DNA of 64,000 nt. It comes from Streptomyces misionensis. GTDB taxonomy: Bacteria; Actinomycetota; Actinomycetes; Streptomycetales; Streptomycetaceae. Positions within the stretch are counted from its first letter, which is position 1. Each line of letters starts with the position of its first letter. Location: assembly GCF_007896895.1 (NCBI RefSeq), contig NZ_VOGW01000170.1, positions 1 to 64,000 on the forward strand, read 5' to 3'. The translations under genes were made by a program, and so were the position numbers. Under the pieces are notes generated by a model that was not told the origin of the DNA, searched no databases, and worked only from the letters and a program-made list of their open reading frames with translations. Positions 54,950 to 63,614 of the stretch are shown here, piece by piece.

Positions 54950-55610
54950 TCCGACCTGCTCGCGACGACGTTCGTGGGCATCGACTTTGAGACGCTCAAC
55001 CCGCCGGGCGCCGGCCCGAGCCGATCGAGATCGCCGCCGCCGCGGGGAAGCTGACCGCGGACGGCTCCTGGTAGGAGAACGGCCGGTTCGAGCGGCTGAT
55101 CCGGCCGCCGGACGGCGTGCCCTTCACGTCCTTCGACACTGGGAAGACCGGCATCACCGCCGCCGTGATCCAGCAAGCCGACAGCGCCGCTGTGACCCTG
55201 GCCGCGCTGGAGGCGCTGCTCGCCCACCCGCCGTACGTCCTCTTCGCGCACAACGCGCCCTACGAGGCTGGGCTGATCTACGACCAGGAGTCGTCCTGCC
55301 CCGCTCTGGCCCGCCTGCCGATGCTCGACACCGTACGGCTGGACCGCGCCGTCTACCCAGGCCTGCCCCGCCACCGGCTCGACGACGTGCTCAGCCAGCT
55401 CGGCATGCCGCCGCCCGCCCGACGGCACCGCGCCATGCCCGACGTGCTGGCTACCTGCGCCGTCTTCGCGCGGATGGTCACCGACGGGGCGGGGACCGGC
55501 CGCTGGTCCACGCTCACCGATCTGCACCGCGTGGCCGGTATCGAGCCGAAGGCCGCTCGCGACGACGCCCAGGCCGCCGCCCCCCCCCCCAGCAGGACTC
55601 CCTGTTCTGA
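54950..55610 (+). pseudogene. DnaQ-like 3'-5' exonuclease, broken
   Basis: VGIDFETLNPPGAGP has the first DxE pair of DEDD exonucleases. The frame is then lost, resumes as EPIEIAAAAGKLTADGSW, meets TAG, and continues ENGRFERLIRPPDGVPFTSF, LFAHNAPYEAGLIYDQES (second Asp region), and RHRAMPDVLATCAVFARMV with the final Asp. At 55580-55590 a run of 11 C shifts the frame; the alternative frame ends QQDSLF, a more natural end at 55610. Family members trim DNA or RNA 3' ends. It heads the nucleotide-metabolism cluster. Confidence 0.75.
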
Positions 55611-55679
55611 CCGGAAGGAGACCACGGTCGTGCATCCCCAACCCGCGGGCGGTAATGACCCGGATCGCCGGGTGCGCTG

Positions 55680-56353
55680 GTGTCGTTCGAGGGCATCAGC
55701 GGCACCGGCAAGAGCCACCTCACCCGCCTGATCGCACCGCGTCTCGACGCGCCGCTGCTGGTGAAGGAGTTCTCCTCCCGCCACACGCGCGCCGACCTCG
55801 GCAGCCGCATCATCTCCGCGCTCGCCGCGGCCGCCGACGGAGACCGGTTCCTTCGCAGCGGCTACCCGGCCAGCGAAACGCTGCTGCTCTTGGCCGTCCA
55901 GCTGCACACCTGGGAGACCATCCGAGCCCCGCTGCACACCGGCCGCACCGTCCTCGAAGGACGCAGCCTGCACTCCGTGGTCGTCTACCAGGCCGCCGCC
56001 CTCCACCCCGCGACGACACCGCGGCCCTCGAGCAGGCCCGGGCCCTGATGCGCGAAGCGACCGTGTGGCGGCCGGCCCCCGACGTCACGATCCTGCTCAC
56101 CGACCACGTCGGCGCGGCCCTCGGCCGCGCCGAGCAGCGCGACGGCTGCCCCATCAGCGCCGCCGAGCGCGCCGTCCATGAACGCTGTGCCCGCCTTTTC
56201 ATGGAACTGGCCGCAGGCGATCCCCGCGTACGTCTCCTGGACCACGCCGCCCAGCCCGATCCTCAGGCGGCCGCCGATCTCATCACCACCTGGGTCACCA
56301 CGGCCCGCCCGCAGCCCTGGCCCTCCCCTGCTCTCGAAGGAGCCCTGGTATGA
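55680..56353 (+). pseudogene. Thymidylate-kinase-like P-loop kinase, frameshifted
   Basis: Starts VSFEGISGTGKSHLTRLIAP (Walker A GISGTGKS), then LLVKEFSSRHTRADLG and TVLEGRSLHSVVVYQAAALH (DR-like motif). At about 56008 a one-base loss moves the frame; the second frame gives DTAALEQARALMREATVWRP, PDVTILLTDHVGAALGRAEQ and ISAAERAVHERCARLFMELA. Together this is a normal dTMP-kinase-like protein of about 220 aa. Its TGA overlaps the ATG of the IMPDH gene (ATGA), so translation was coupled. Confidence 0.78.
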
Positions 56354-57498
56354 CCCGCCGACCGATCCGCTTCGCCCTCGGGTACGACGACGTCCTCCTG
56401 GTCCCGCAGCGCACCGCGGTGACCAGCCGGAAGAACACCGACCTGTCCACCACCCTGGCGCCCGGCCTGGGCCTGGCCATCCCGCTGCTGTCCGCCAACA
56501 CCCCCTGGTGCACGGAGGGCCCCATGGCCTCGGCGATGGCGCTGGCCGGCGGCCTCGGTGTCCTGCACCGCGCCTCCACGCCCGCCCAGCAGACCACCCA
56601 GCTGGAGATGGTGAAGAACACCGCCGTCCCGGCGACGGCGAGCATGGCCAGCGTCGACGGGGACGGTCGGCTGCGGGCGGCGGCAGCGGTCGGGGTCACC
56701 GGCGACTGGAAGGAGCGGGCCGCGATGCTCGTCGACCACGGGGCCGACGCGCTCGTCGTGGACGTCGCCCACGGGCACGCCGACTATGTCCTGACCGTGG
56801 TGGCCGCGCTGAAGAAGCAGCACCCGAACGTGGTGGTCATCGGCGGCAACGTGGCCACCGTGGCCGGTACCCGCGACCTGATTCAGGCGGGCGCCGACGT
56901 CGTCAAGGTGGGTATCGGGCCCGGCGGCATCTGCACCACCCGCCTGGTCGCCGGAGCCGGGGTGCCGCAGCTGACCGCGGTCATAAACTGCGCGGACGAG
57001 GCCGCCAAGCACGGGGTGTGTGTCATCGCCGACGGCGGGATCAAAAACTCCGGCGACCTCGTCAAGGCCCTCGCAGCCGGGGCGACGACCGCGCTGCTCG
57101 GCAGCGCCCTGGCCGGCGCGGACGAGAGCCCCGCCCGTCTGGTCGAGGACGGCGGGCACAGCTTCAAGGTCTCCACCGGATTCGTGACCCACGGGATGCA
57201 GCTCAGCCTGAAGAAGACCCGCGGCGAGACGGTCACCGAGGCCGAGCTCGACGAGTACCTGCTCGAGGGCGTCGAGGGCACGCATGAGGCCACCGGCACC
57301 CTTGAGCGCACCCTGCACCCGTTCCTGGCCGGCCTGCGATCGGGTCTGTCTTACTCCGGCGCCGCCAACCTCGAACAGCTGCGGCAGCGGGCGGCGTTCG
57401 TCCAGATCAGCGCGGCGGGCGTTGCCGAGAGCCTCCCGCACGCGCTGGGCCGCAGCCGGCAGCTCCCGCTCGACTTCCGCGCCGAGCCCGCGCAGTGA
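56350..57498 (+). CDS. IMP dehydrogenase/GMP reductase paralogue lacking CBS domains
   Basis: 382 aa. The TIM-barrel has GYDDVLLVPQRTAVTSRKNT at the N-terminus, DVAHGHADYVLTVVAAL, VGIGPGGICTTRLVAGAGVP with the catalytic Cys, and VIADGGIKNSGDLVKALAAG for phosphate binding. Housekeeping IMPDH is about 500 aa with two CBS domains between strands; these are absent, so nucleotide control by CBS is lost. The loop GGICTTR differs from the usual GSICTTR. It may act on IMP, GMP or a modified purine nucleotide. Overlaps the kinase gene by 4 bp. Intact, unlike its neighbours. Confidence 0.88.
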   Translation: MTRRPIRFALGYDDVLLVPQRTAVTSRKNTDLSTTLAPGLGLAIPLLSANTPWCTEGPMASAMALAGGLGVLHRASTPAQQTTQLEMVKNTAVPATASMASVDGDGRLRAAAAVGVTGDWKERAAMLVDHGADALVVDVAHGHADYVLTVVAALKKQHPNVVVIGGNVATVAGTRDLIQAGADVVKVGIGPGGICTTRLVAGAGVPQLTAVINCADEAAKHGVCVIADGGIKNSGDLVKALAAGATTALLGSALAGADESPARLVEDGGHSFKVSTGFVTHGMQLSLKKTRGETVTEAELDEYLLEGVEGTHEATGTLERTLHPFLAGLRSGLSYSGAANLEQLRQRAAFVQISAAGVAESLPHALGRSRQLPLDFRAEPAQ

Positions 57499-57535
57499 CC
57501 CGCGCCCCGGAGCCCAAGCAGGTGCGGGCCGGCGG

Positions 57536-58019
57536 TCAGCGCGTCGAGGCTTCGGCGACGCGCCCGAACAGGTCCTTGGCCTGGACCCGCAGGTCCTCCG
57601 CGATATCGGGCTGCTCGGCGATCTCGGCGGCCGTGAACCAGCGCACCTCGTGCACCGGCTCCGACACCGGTCCCACGCCCTCGGCGACGGCCAGGAAGAG
57701 GTGGTCGATGTGGATATGCGGCTGCCGCGTGTGGTTGTCGGGGCTCACCGTCAGCTCCTGGACCCACCACGGTGCGGGCACCAGCCCCGGCGGGCAACTC
57801 GCTCGACGGGCCGGCCACCAAGCGGGTCCTCCAGCCGGTCTCCTCGCTGTTCTCCCGCAGCGCCGCCTCGGCGGCGTTCTCCCAGTTCTCGACATGGCCG
57901 CCGGAGAGCATCCAGCACTCCAGCCGCGGGTGCCAGATCAGCCCGAGCCGCCACCCGTCGTCAGTCAGCCGGAAGACGAACGAGCTGGCTGTGGACTCCT
58001 TGGCCTTCTTGTCGCTCAT
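57536..58019 (-). pseudogene. Nudix hydrolase, frameshifted
   Basis: SDKKAKESTASSFVFRLTDD, then GLIWHPRLECWMLSGGHVEN; the Nudix box GGHVENWENAAEAALRENSEETGW (interrupted here only for length: G, E, RE, EE and G positions all present) is complete. At about 57793-57796 an extra G in a run of four breaks the frame; the second frame gives LVPAPWWVQELTVSPDNH, HIHIDHLFLAVAEGVGPV and VRWFTAAEIAEQPDIAED. Nudix enzymes cleave nucleoside diphosphates linked to another group. It lies convergent to the IMPDH gene. Confidence 0.78.
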
Positions 58020-58184
58020 GCGCGGGGGCAGTCCTATCACTCGATCCCGTGAGGCCGCCCGTGGGGCCCTTCATCCGGCCGTCGAGCCTTCCATATACCG
58101 CTCCGATCCAAGGCGCATTCACACCACATTCCCCCGCCCGCGCCGCCGCCCCGCCCGCGGCATGAAGCACGGAGGCCTCTGACG

Positions 58185-59091
58185 ATGGACACCCTGTGGC
58201 GCGACCTCGTCGTCCAGGACTACGAGATCTCCCGGCCCGCCAGCACCCTCCTGGACCGCAGCGTCCACGACCACCTGGTCCGCCGTCTGGCCGACCATCT
58301 CTCCGATCCCGCCCGGACGCAGGCCTTCGTCACCCGGGCGGTCGGCCACCGCGAGCGGACGGCCGCCGCGAGCGGACGGCCGCCGCGCTCGTGCGCGCCG
58401 AGAAGGCCCTCGCCGACGGCTCCGCGGCAACGGCCGGCACAGCGCTGGCCGAGGCGACCGCGGCGTTCTTACCGGTGATGTCGACGCACATCGTGAACTG
58501 GCTGCTCCCCGAGCCCCAGTGGGAGTCCCTCCTCACCCGGCTGTTCGGCGGCCAAGAACGGGCCCGGGCGTGCCTGCTGGCCCTGTCCATACCAGCGGAA
58601 ACCGGGCATCTGCTCGCCGCGCACCAAGAAGTCGTCGAGGCCGCGCTGTCCGTCCGGGGCGGAGCCGAACTGGGAACCGCGGCCGCTGATCTCGCCTCCC
58701 GCATCGGCACGCTCTACGGCGAAGGGACACCCGCCGCACGCGCCATGCCATACGAGGACCCCGCACAGGCGGCCGCCCTCGTGCAGGCTCTCGCCGCGAG
58801 TTCGGACCTGGGGCGGAGTTCCGGCAGATCACAGCCGCCCGGGCGCGCACCACCGCGCTGCGCGAGGCATGGGAGGCCGCCGCGCTGCTCGCCGCCGCTG
58901 GCGATCGGGATGCCGTCGCTCGCGTACGGGCCATCGTGACGATCCTGACGTGGGCCTGCGACAGCGAGGAGCGCCGCAAGGTCCTGCGCCACTCCTATCT
59001 CTCCGCCGTCCGCCGCTGGTGCCAGACCCAGGGCCTCGACCCGGCAACCCTGGCCACCTCCGACATCCTGGCCGCTGGAGCTGCCGCGTGA
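58185..59091 (+). pseudogene. Helical partner protein of the PEP-dikinase-like gene, frameshifted
   Basis: Starts DTLWRDLVVQDYEISRPAST after GGAGG. A 17-bp unit (GCGAGCGGACGGCCGCC, 58351-58367) is repeated exactly in tandem and shifts the frame; the native line would read ERTAAALVRAEKALADGSAA. Then comes HIVNWLLPEPQWESLLTRLF, ETGHLLAAHQEVVEAALSV; a G is lost near 58815; the end is ITAARARTTALREAWEAAAL and LTWACDSEERRKVLRHSYLS. All-alpha, no known family named. The stop overlaps the next GTG (GTGA). Confidence 0.65.
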
Positions 59092-60692
59092 GCATCCTGC
59101 TCCCCCTCATGAGGTGCGCCTCGTTGCACGCCGGCGCCAAGGCCGCCGCCCTCGGCCGACTTCAGCGCGCCGGTCTTCCCGTGCCGGACAGCGTCGTCAT
59201 CCCCACCGGCGTCACCGACGGTGACTGGCCGGGGTAGTGGAGGAGGTACTGACCTGGGCGGAGTGCCGCGCCCCGTCCGGGCTGATCGCGCGCTCCTCCG
59301 CGCCCGGCGAGGACGGCGCCACCGCGTCCTTCGCCGGTCTGTACACCTCGGTCGTCACGCCGTGCACCGCGGGCCGGGTCCTTGAGGCGCTCCGTGAGGT
59401 CCGCGCCTCCGCGAGCTCGCCGGTCGTCGCCCAGTACGCCGCCGCGCGCGGCCTGGCCCCCGACGGTGAACTCGCAGTGCTTGTCCAGCCCGTTCTGCGC
59501 CCCGCTCTCGCCGGTGTTCTGGCCGCCGTTGTGAGGGCCGGGGCGTGTGTGGGCTGGCGGATCGAGGCGGTGCGCGGTCTGGCCGGGCCACTGGTCAGCG
59601 GTACGCAGACCGGAGAGATCCACATCGGCCGCGGCCCGGTCACTGACTCCGTAGTCCCCTCCTCTCAGGCGTTCCTTCCCTTGCCCGGCACTCGTGAAGA
59701 GCTCGAACTGCCGCCCGGGGAATGGACCACCGCGCCGACTACCGGGCGCGCTATGTTGCGCGCGAAGATCGCCGGGTCCTGCGCCGGTGTACTGCACCTG
59801 CGAACTCCCGCCGAGTGGGCGAAGCAGCAGGTTCTCCTCCCGGACCAGCGAGAGGACCTGCTCCACCTCGCCGTAGGCGCAGCCCAGGCGCTGAGCTTGG
59901 AGCAGATCGACATTGAGTGGGCCATCACCACCGACGGGCCCACGGTCCTCCAGGCTCGCCCGCTGGCCCGGCCGGTCAAAGACGCGACCGCATCCACGCC
60001 CCCGGCCGGAGGCTGGGGCGGTCTGGCCGCTGTGCCAGGTATCGCCACCGGCAGCCCGGCCGCCCGCCTTGGGCCCGAGACGCCACCAGAGGGTGCCGTT
60101 CTGATCTGCCGCGCCCTCGGCCTCGAGGCGGCCGCTGCGCTGCTCGGCGGTCCGGCCGCCGTAGTGTCGACCACCGGTGGCCCCCTGTCGCATACAGCGA
60201 TCATCGCGCGCGAACTCGGCATCCCCTGTGTCACCAACGTGCCCGCGGCACTGGACCAGATCCCCGAGGGCATGGTCCTCGAGGTCGACGGACCGTCCGC
60301 CCGGCCCCCACCGTCCCTGCCCCACGCCAGGAGAACGGGCCGGACCCGTACGACAACGCCGCCATCGTGACCACACTCATCCCCGTTGCCCCCGCCGGCG
60401 ACGGGCGGGCCGCCACCCTCGTCCTGCACGATCCGCGCTCCGCCGATTTCGACGTCCTGGTCCGCGCGGTCGCCGCCGCCTCCGAGTCCACCGACACCCT
60501 GGGGATCCTACTCCCCGACGGCGTTCCCCTTCCCCTGTGCTGCCTCAGCACCTCGGCTTCGATCTCCGCTGCGCGAATGGGCTTGCCGTGCTGTGGCCGA
60601 AGGGCGCCGGGGAACTTCCCCCCGGCGTCGTCGCACTCGACGCCGACACCCACGTGCTCGTCGAACGTCCCCTCAACAGGAGTGCCTCGTGA
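59088..60692 (+). pseudogene. PEP-synthase/pyruvate-phosphate-dikinase-like protein, frameshifted
   Basis: Begins LHAGAKAAALGRLQRAGLPV (the 'G.KaasLg.l..aGlpVP' start of PPDK ATP-grasp domains). It then breaks at about 59232 and resumes VEEVLTWAECRAPSGLIARS, SSAPGEDGATASFAGLYTSV, GELAVLVQPVLRPALAGVL and IEWAITTDGPTVLQARPLAR: the ATP-binding half. The swivelling His domain follows: VSTTGGPLSHTAIIARELGI with the phospho-accepting His. One-base losses near 60291 and 60536 shift a C-terminal extension (VTTLIPVAPAGDGRAATLV, LPQHLGFDLRCANGLAVLWP). The PEP/pyruvate barrel is absent, so the layout is like rifampicin phosphotransferases. Its last TGA overlaps the HAD start. Confidence 0.75.
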
Positions 60693-61354
60693 CTCATCCT
60701 TCTGCCATCAGCCCGCGCTCCTCCGTACGCGGGGGCCCGTACGCTGCCGTAATTTTCGACTTCGGCGGCGTACTCACCACGCCCAAGGACGACACCGCCC
60801 TCTGCTTCGCCCGCGAGATCGGACTGCCGGACGACACCTACCGCCATGCCGTCGCTGTCGACCCCGCCGGCCGCCACCTCTACGCGCAGCTCGAACGCGG
60901 CGACATCTCCCAAGAGGAGTGGAACACCGGAATTGCCGCCCTCCTGGGGATCGACGGCACCAACCTCATGGGCCGGGCACTGGCGACCCTGCGCCCGGAG
61001 GAGACCGTGGTCACCGCCGCCGCGGAAATCCGCGCTGCGGGAGTCCGCACCGCGGTCCTGTCCAACTCCATGGGCATGACCCCGCACAACCCCTACAAGG
61101 CGTGGGACCTGGAGACCGCTCACGACATCGTCGTCCTCTCCGAGCAGCACCGGATGCGCAAGCCGGATCCGGAGATCTACGAACTGACCGTGGAACTGCT
61201 CGGACTTCCGGCATCAGCGTGCGTTTTCGTCGACGACACCCAGGGCAACCTCGTGCCGGCCCAGAAGCTCGGCATGGCCACCATCCACGCCACCGACCCG
61301 GCCCTCAGCGTCGCTCAGCTTCGGCAGCTCATCCCGTACCAGCAGTACAAGTAA
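60689..61354 (+). CDS. HAD-superfamily hydrolase
   Basis: 221 aa from GTG with AGGAG upstream. Motif I YAAVIFDFGGVLTTPKD has DFGG where DxD is typical (second Asp replaced by Gly, as in some epoxide-hydrolase-like HADs). Motif II VRTAVLSNSMGMT, motif III Lys in RMRKPDPEIYELTVELLG, motif IV ACVFVDDTQGNLVPAQKLG. Of the sHAD/EH-N type. Probably a phosphatase acting on the product of the preceding kinase-like genes; the gene starts inside the stop of that gene, so they are co-translated. Intact. Confidence 0.88.
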   Translation: MTHPSAISPRSSVRGGPYAAVIFDFGGVLTTPKDDTALCFAREIGLPDDTYRHAVAVDPAGRHLYAQLERGDISQEEWNTGIAALLGIDGTNLMGRALATLRPEETVVTAAAEIRAAGVRTAVLSNSMGMTPHNPYKAWDLETAHDIVVLSEQHRMRKPDPEIYELTVELLGLPASACVFVDDTQGNLVPAQKLGMATIHATDPALSVAQLRQLIPYQQYK

Positions 61355-61607
61355 GCCGCCGGTCGGCCGGGGCTGTCAGTGCGACGTCCCTGGCCATGCT
61401 GCTGCCGGGTTCCGCGGTCGCGCAGAATGACTGATTCCCCCTACCGGTCACGGCCACCCCGGGCCCGTACGCCACCGGCCGCGGCGCTGATGGCCTCGGT
61501 CAGCCGTACGACCGCCTCACACCGCGCAGAGGAGGCCCGCCATGTGGCGAGTCTCAGCGGTACTTCCACCGGCCACGCATCCCTTCTTCGATGTCGAGGA
61601 GCACCTG
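61355..61607. other. Spacer between HAD and sugar-dehydrogenase genes
   Basis: Only a short reading (SLAMLLPGSAVAQND) that may be a chance frame. A GAGGAG ribosome site precedes the next ATG. Confidence 0.35.
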
Positions 61608-62981
61608 ATGTTCACTACGTCCACACCGGCGGCTATGCGAACACCGGTGGAGGCCGGGCCAGTTGTGCGGGAGGCCGACTGTCCCGCGGATGTGACTTCC
61701 TTGCGGGTCGTGGTGGTCGGCCAGGACTACGTGGGCCTTCCGCTGGCGTTACGCGCCGCCCAGATGGGCCATCGCGTGGTGGGGCTCGACACCGATGCGC
61801 AACGGGCAGCGTCCCTGGCCTGCGGCAGTTCGCCGGTCGAGGACATCACCGCGGCACAGTTGGGTCCTCTGCTGCGTGACGGCACCTACCAGCCCACCGC
61901 GACGCCGGACGACGCGGCCGGGTTCGACGTGGCGGTGATCGCGGTGCCGACGCCGCTGCATGAGGGCGTCCCCGACCTGTCGTACGTGATCGCGGCCGGC
62001 CGGACCGTGGGCCGCTACCTGCGCGAGGGGGCGTTGGTGGTGCTGGAGTCCAACCAGCTACCCGGGCACGACCCGGACCGTCCTGGGCTCGGTGCTCGAG
62101 AAGGTCTCCGGGCTGCGGATGGGAAGCCAGTTCGCCCTGGGGTTCAGTCCCGAACGGATCGACCCGGGCAACCGGAGGTGGACACTGGCGACGACACCGA
62201 AGATCGTCAGCGGCATCGACGCGGCGTCGCTGGAGCGCACCGCCGCCTTCTATGGTGCGCTGGTCGAGCGCGTCGTGCCGGTGGGCCGGTGCGAGGAGGC
62301 GGACGCCCACCACGACAGGTACACCGGGTCGATCCGCAGGCAGTGGCCCCCGATGCCGGGGCCGGGGTCGAAGCGCATGAACCCGAACGGCTTGGTCGAC
62401 GCCGCTTCCACCGCCTCGCGCAGGTTCAGACCGGTATCGCGGGCCACCTCCGCCAGTTCGTTGACCAGCGCGATGTTCACAGCCCTGAAGGTGTTCTCCA
62501 GCAGCTTCGCGAGTCGACTCAGGCCCGCGGCCAGGGCTCGCGCCTGATCGACCTCGCCGCGCAGATCAACGGTGCCCGTCCCGCCTACGTGGTGAACCGG
62601 CTGGGACAACACCTCACCTCACGAGGCCGGTCGCTCGATGGCGCACGGGTGCTGCTGTTGGGCCCGGCCTACAAGCCTGGCAGCGGCGACCTGCGTAAGT
62701 CCCCGGCGCTGGAAGCGGCCCGTCTGCTGGCGGCCAGCGGCGCGAAGGTCAGCGCGACGGACCCCTTCGTGGACCCGGCCGCCGCCTCGGCCGCGCTCGA
62801 CGGCGTACGGCTGGTGTTCGCGACGGACGACGAGCTGGCCGCTGCGGACGCCGTGGTGCTGCTGACCGACCACGAGGTCTTCGACTACGACCAGGTGGCC
62901 GCCCGCTCCACTTTCGTGCTGGACTGCCGGGGCCACCTGGCCGCCCGCCTGACCGCTGCTGCCACCGTGGAGCAGTTGTGA
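61608..62981 (+). pseudogene. UDP-sugar (NDP-sugar) 6-dehydrogenase, disrupted by a frameshift and an internal inversion
   Basis: The N-terminal Rossmann unit is LRVVVVGQDYVGLPLALRAA with GLDTDAQRAASLACG. At about 62052 one extra A shifts the frame (native: ESTSYPGTTRTVLGSVLE). Then FALGFSPERIDPGN and PKIVSGIDAASLERTAAFYG. From 62305 to 62517 the coding strand flips: on the reverse strand it reads LAKLLENTFRAVNIALVNEL, ASTKPFGFMRFDPGPGIGGH, CLRIDPVYLSWW, with the catalytic Cys. The forward strand resumes QARGQGSRLIDLAAQINGAR, LLLGPAYKPGSGDLRKSPAL. Family members oxidise UDP-Glc, UDP-GlcNAc or UDP-ManNAc to the uronate for surface polysaccharides. Confidence 0.88.
62305..62517 (-). other. Inverted 213-bp coding segment inside the sugar-dehydrogenase gene
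   Basis: Flipping these bases and removing one C at each junction (62304, 62518) restores an uninterrupted reading frame: ...VGRCEEAD-RLAKLLENTF... at one end and ...VYLSWWAQARGQGSRL at the other. The length is 71 codons exactly. Short palindromes lie at the two breakpoints (GGCGGACGCC at 62298-62307 and GAGTCGACTC at 62511-62520). I see no long flanking inverted repeat. Confidence 0.8.
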
Positions 62982-63230
62982 GCAGCGGGCTGCGGGTCAG
63001 CGGCGGCACCGGATTCATCGGGTCCAACCCGGTCTCCTGGTTGCCACGGCACCCGGCAAGCGGCCGGGTCACGATCGTAGGCGAATGCTGCACCGGCAGC
63101 TGGAGTCTGTTGGGCAGCGATCTGGCGGACAGTGACTTCCGCCGTGAGAGTGTGCTCAACGCGGGCCTGCTGGATCAGGCCGTGGCCCGCGCCGACGCCG
63201 TCTCCCCTGCGATGCACCCAATAGCTCGCG
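62978..63230 (+). pseudogene. N-terminal fragment of an NAD-dependent sugar epimerase/dehydratase
   Basis: GTG overlaps the preceding TGA. LRVSGGTGFIGSNPVSWLPR is the GxxGxxG NAD motif of short-chain epimerases (VTGGTGFIGSNLV in intact relatives), then GRVTIVGECCTGSWSLLG and RRESVLNAGLLDQAVARADA. The frame then runs into unrelated sequence, so about 250 residues with the YxxxK active site are missing. With the dehydrogenase it would have made a modified NDP-sugar. Confidence 0.75.
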
Positions 63231-63614
63231 TCTCTCCGCGAGCGCTGCAATGTCGCCCGACTACAGACTTTGCGCCGTGACCCCCGTCCGGGCAATGGCG
63301 GCCATGGCCGAGACAGGGGGCGCGCTTGTCCCGCTGGTCGCCTACGAGGAGAACCAGCGGTCCCGGGCGAGCCGGACGAGGCACCCAGCGGAAGCTCTTC
63401 CTGACCGCGTGCTGCCGCAGCGAACGAACGTCGGCGTTTCGGCCAACCCGCCAACAACGCGGCGCTCTTGCGCGGCAAGGGTCGGTGCACTGCGCACCTT
63501 CGGAATGCCCCTGAATCACAGGGCGCGCAACCCGTCCGAAAGGAACAGGTGCTCGAAAGCGCGCTGCGTCGTTGAACACGCCGACGCCACCATCACATCC
63601 GATGAGGGGGAACA
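63231..63614. other. Region without a supported gene
   Basis: No family recognised on either strand. It probably marks the deletion that removed the epimerase's 3' part. Confidence 0.4.

Noticed and set aside
62290..62530. Site-specific recombinase inverted repeats around the flipped segment
   Set aside because: Only short unrelated palindromes are at the breakpoints; no long matching inverted repeats could be found by eye.
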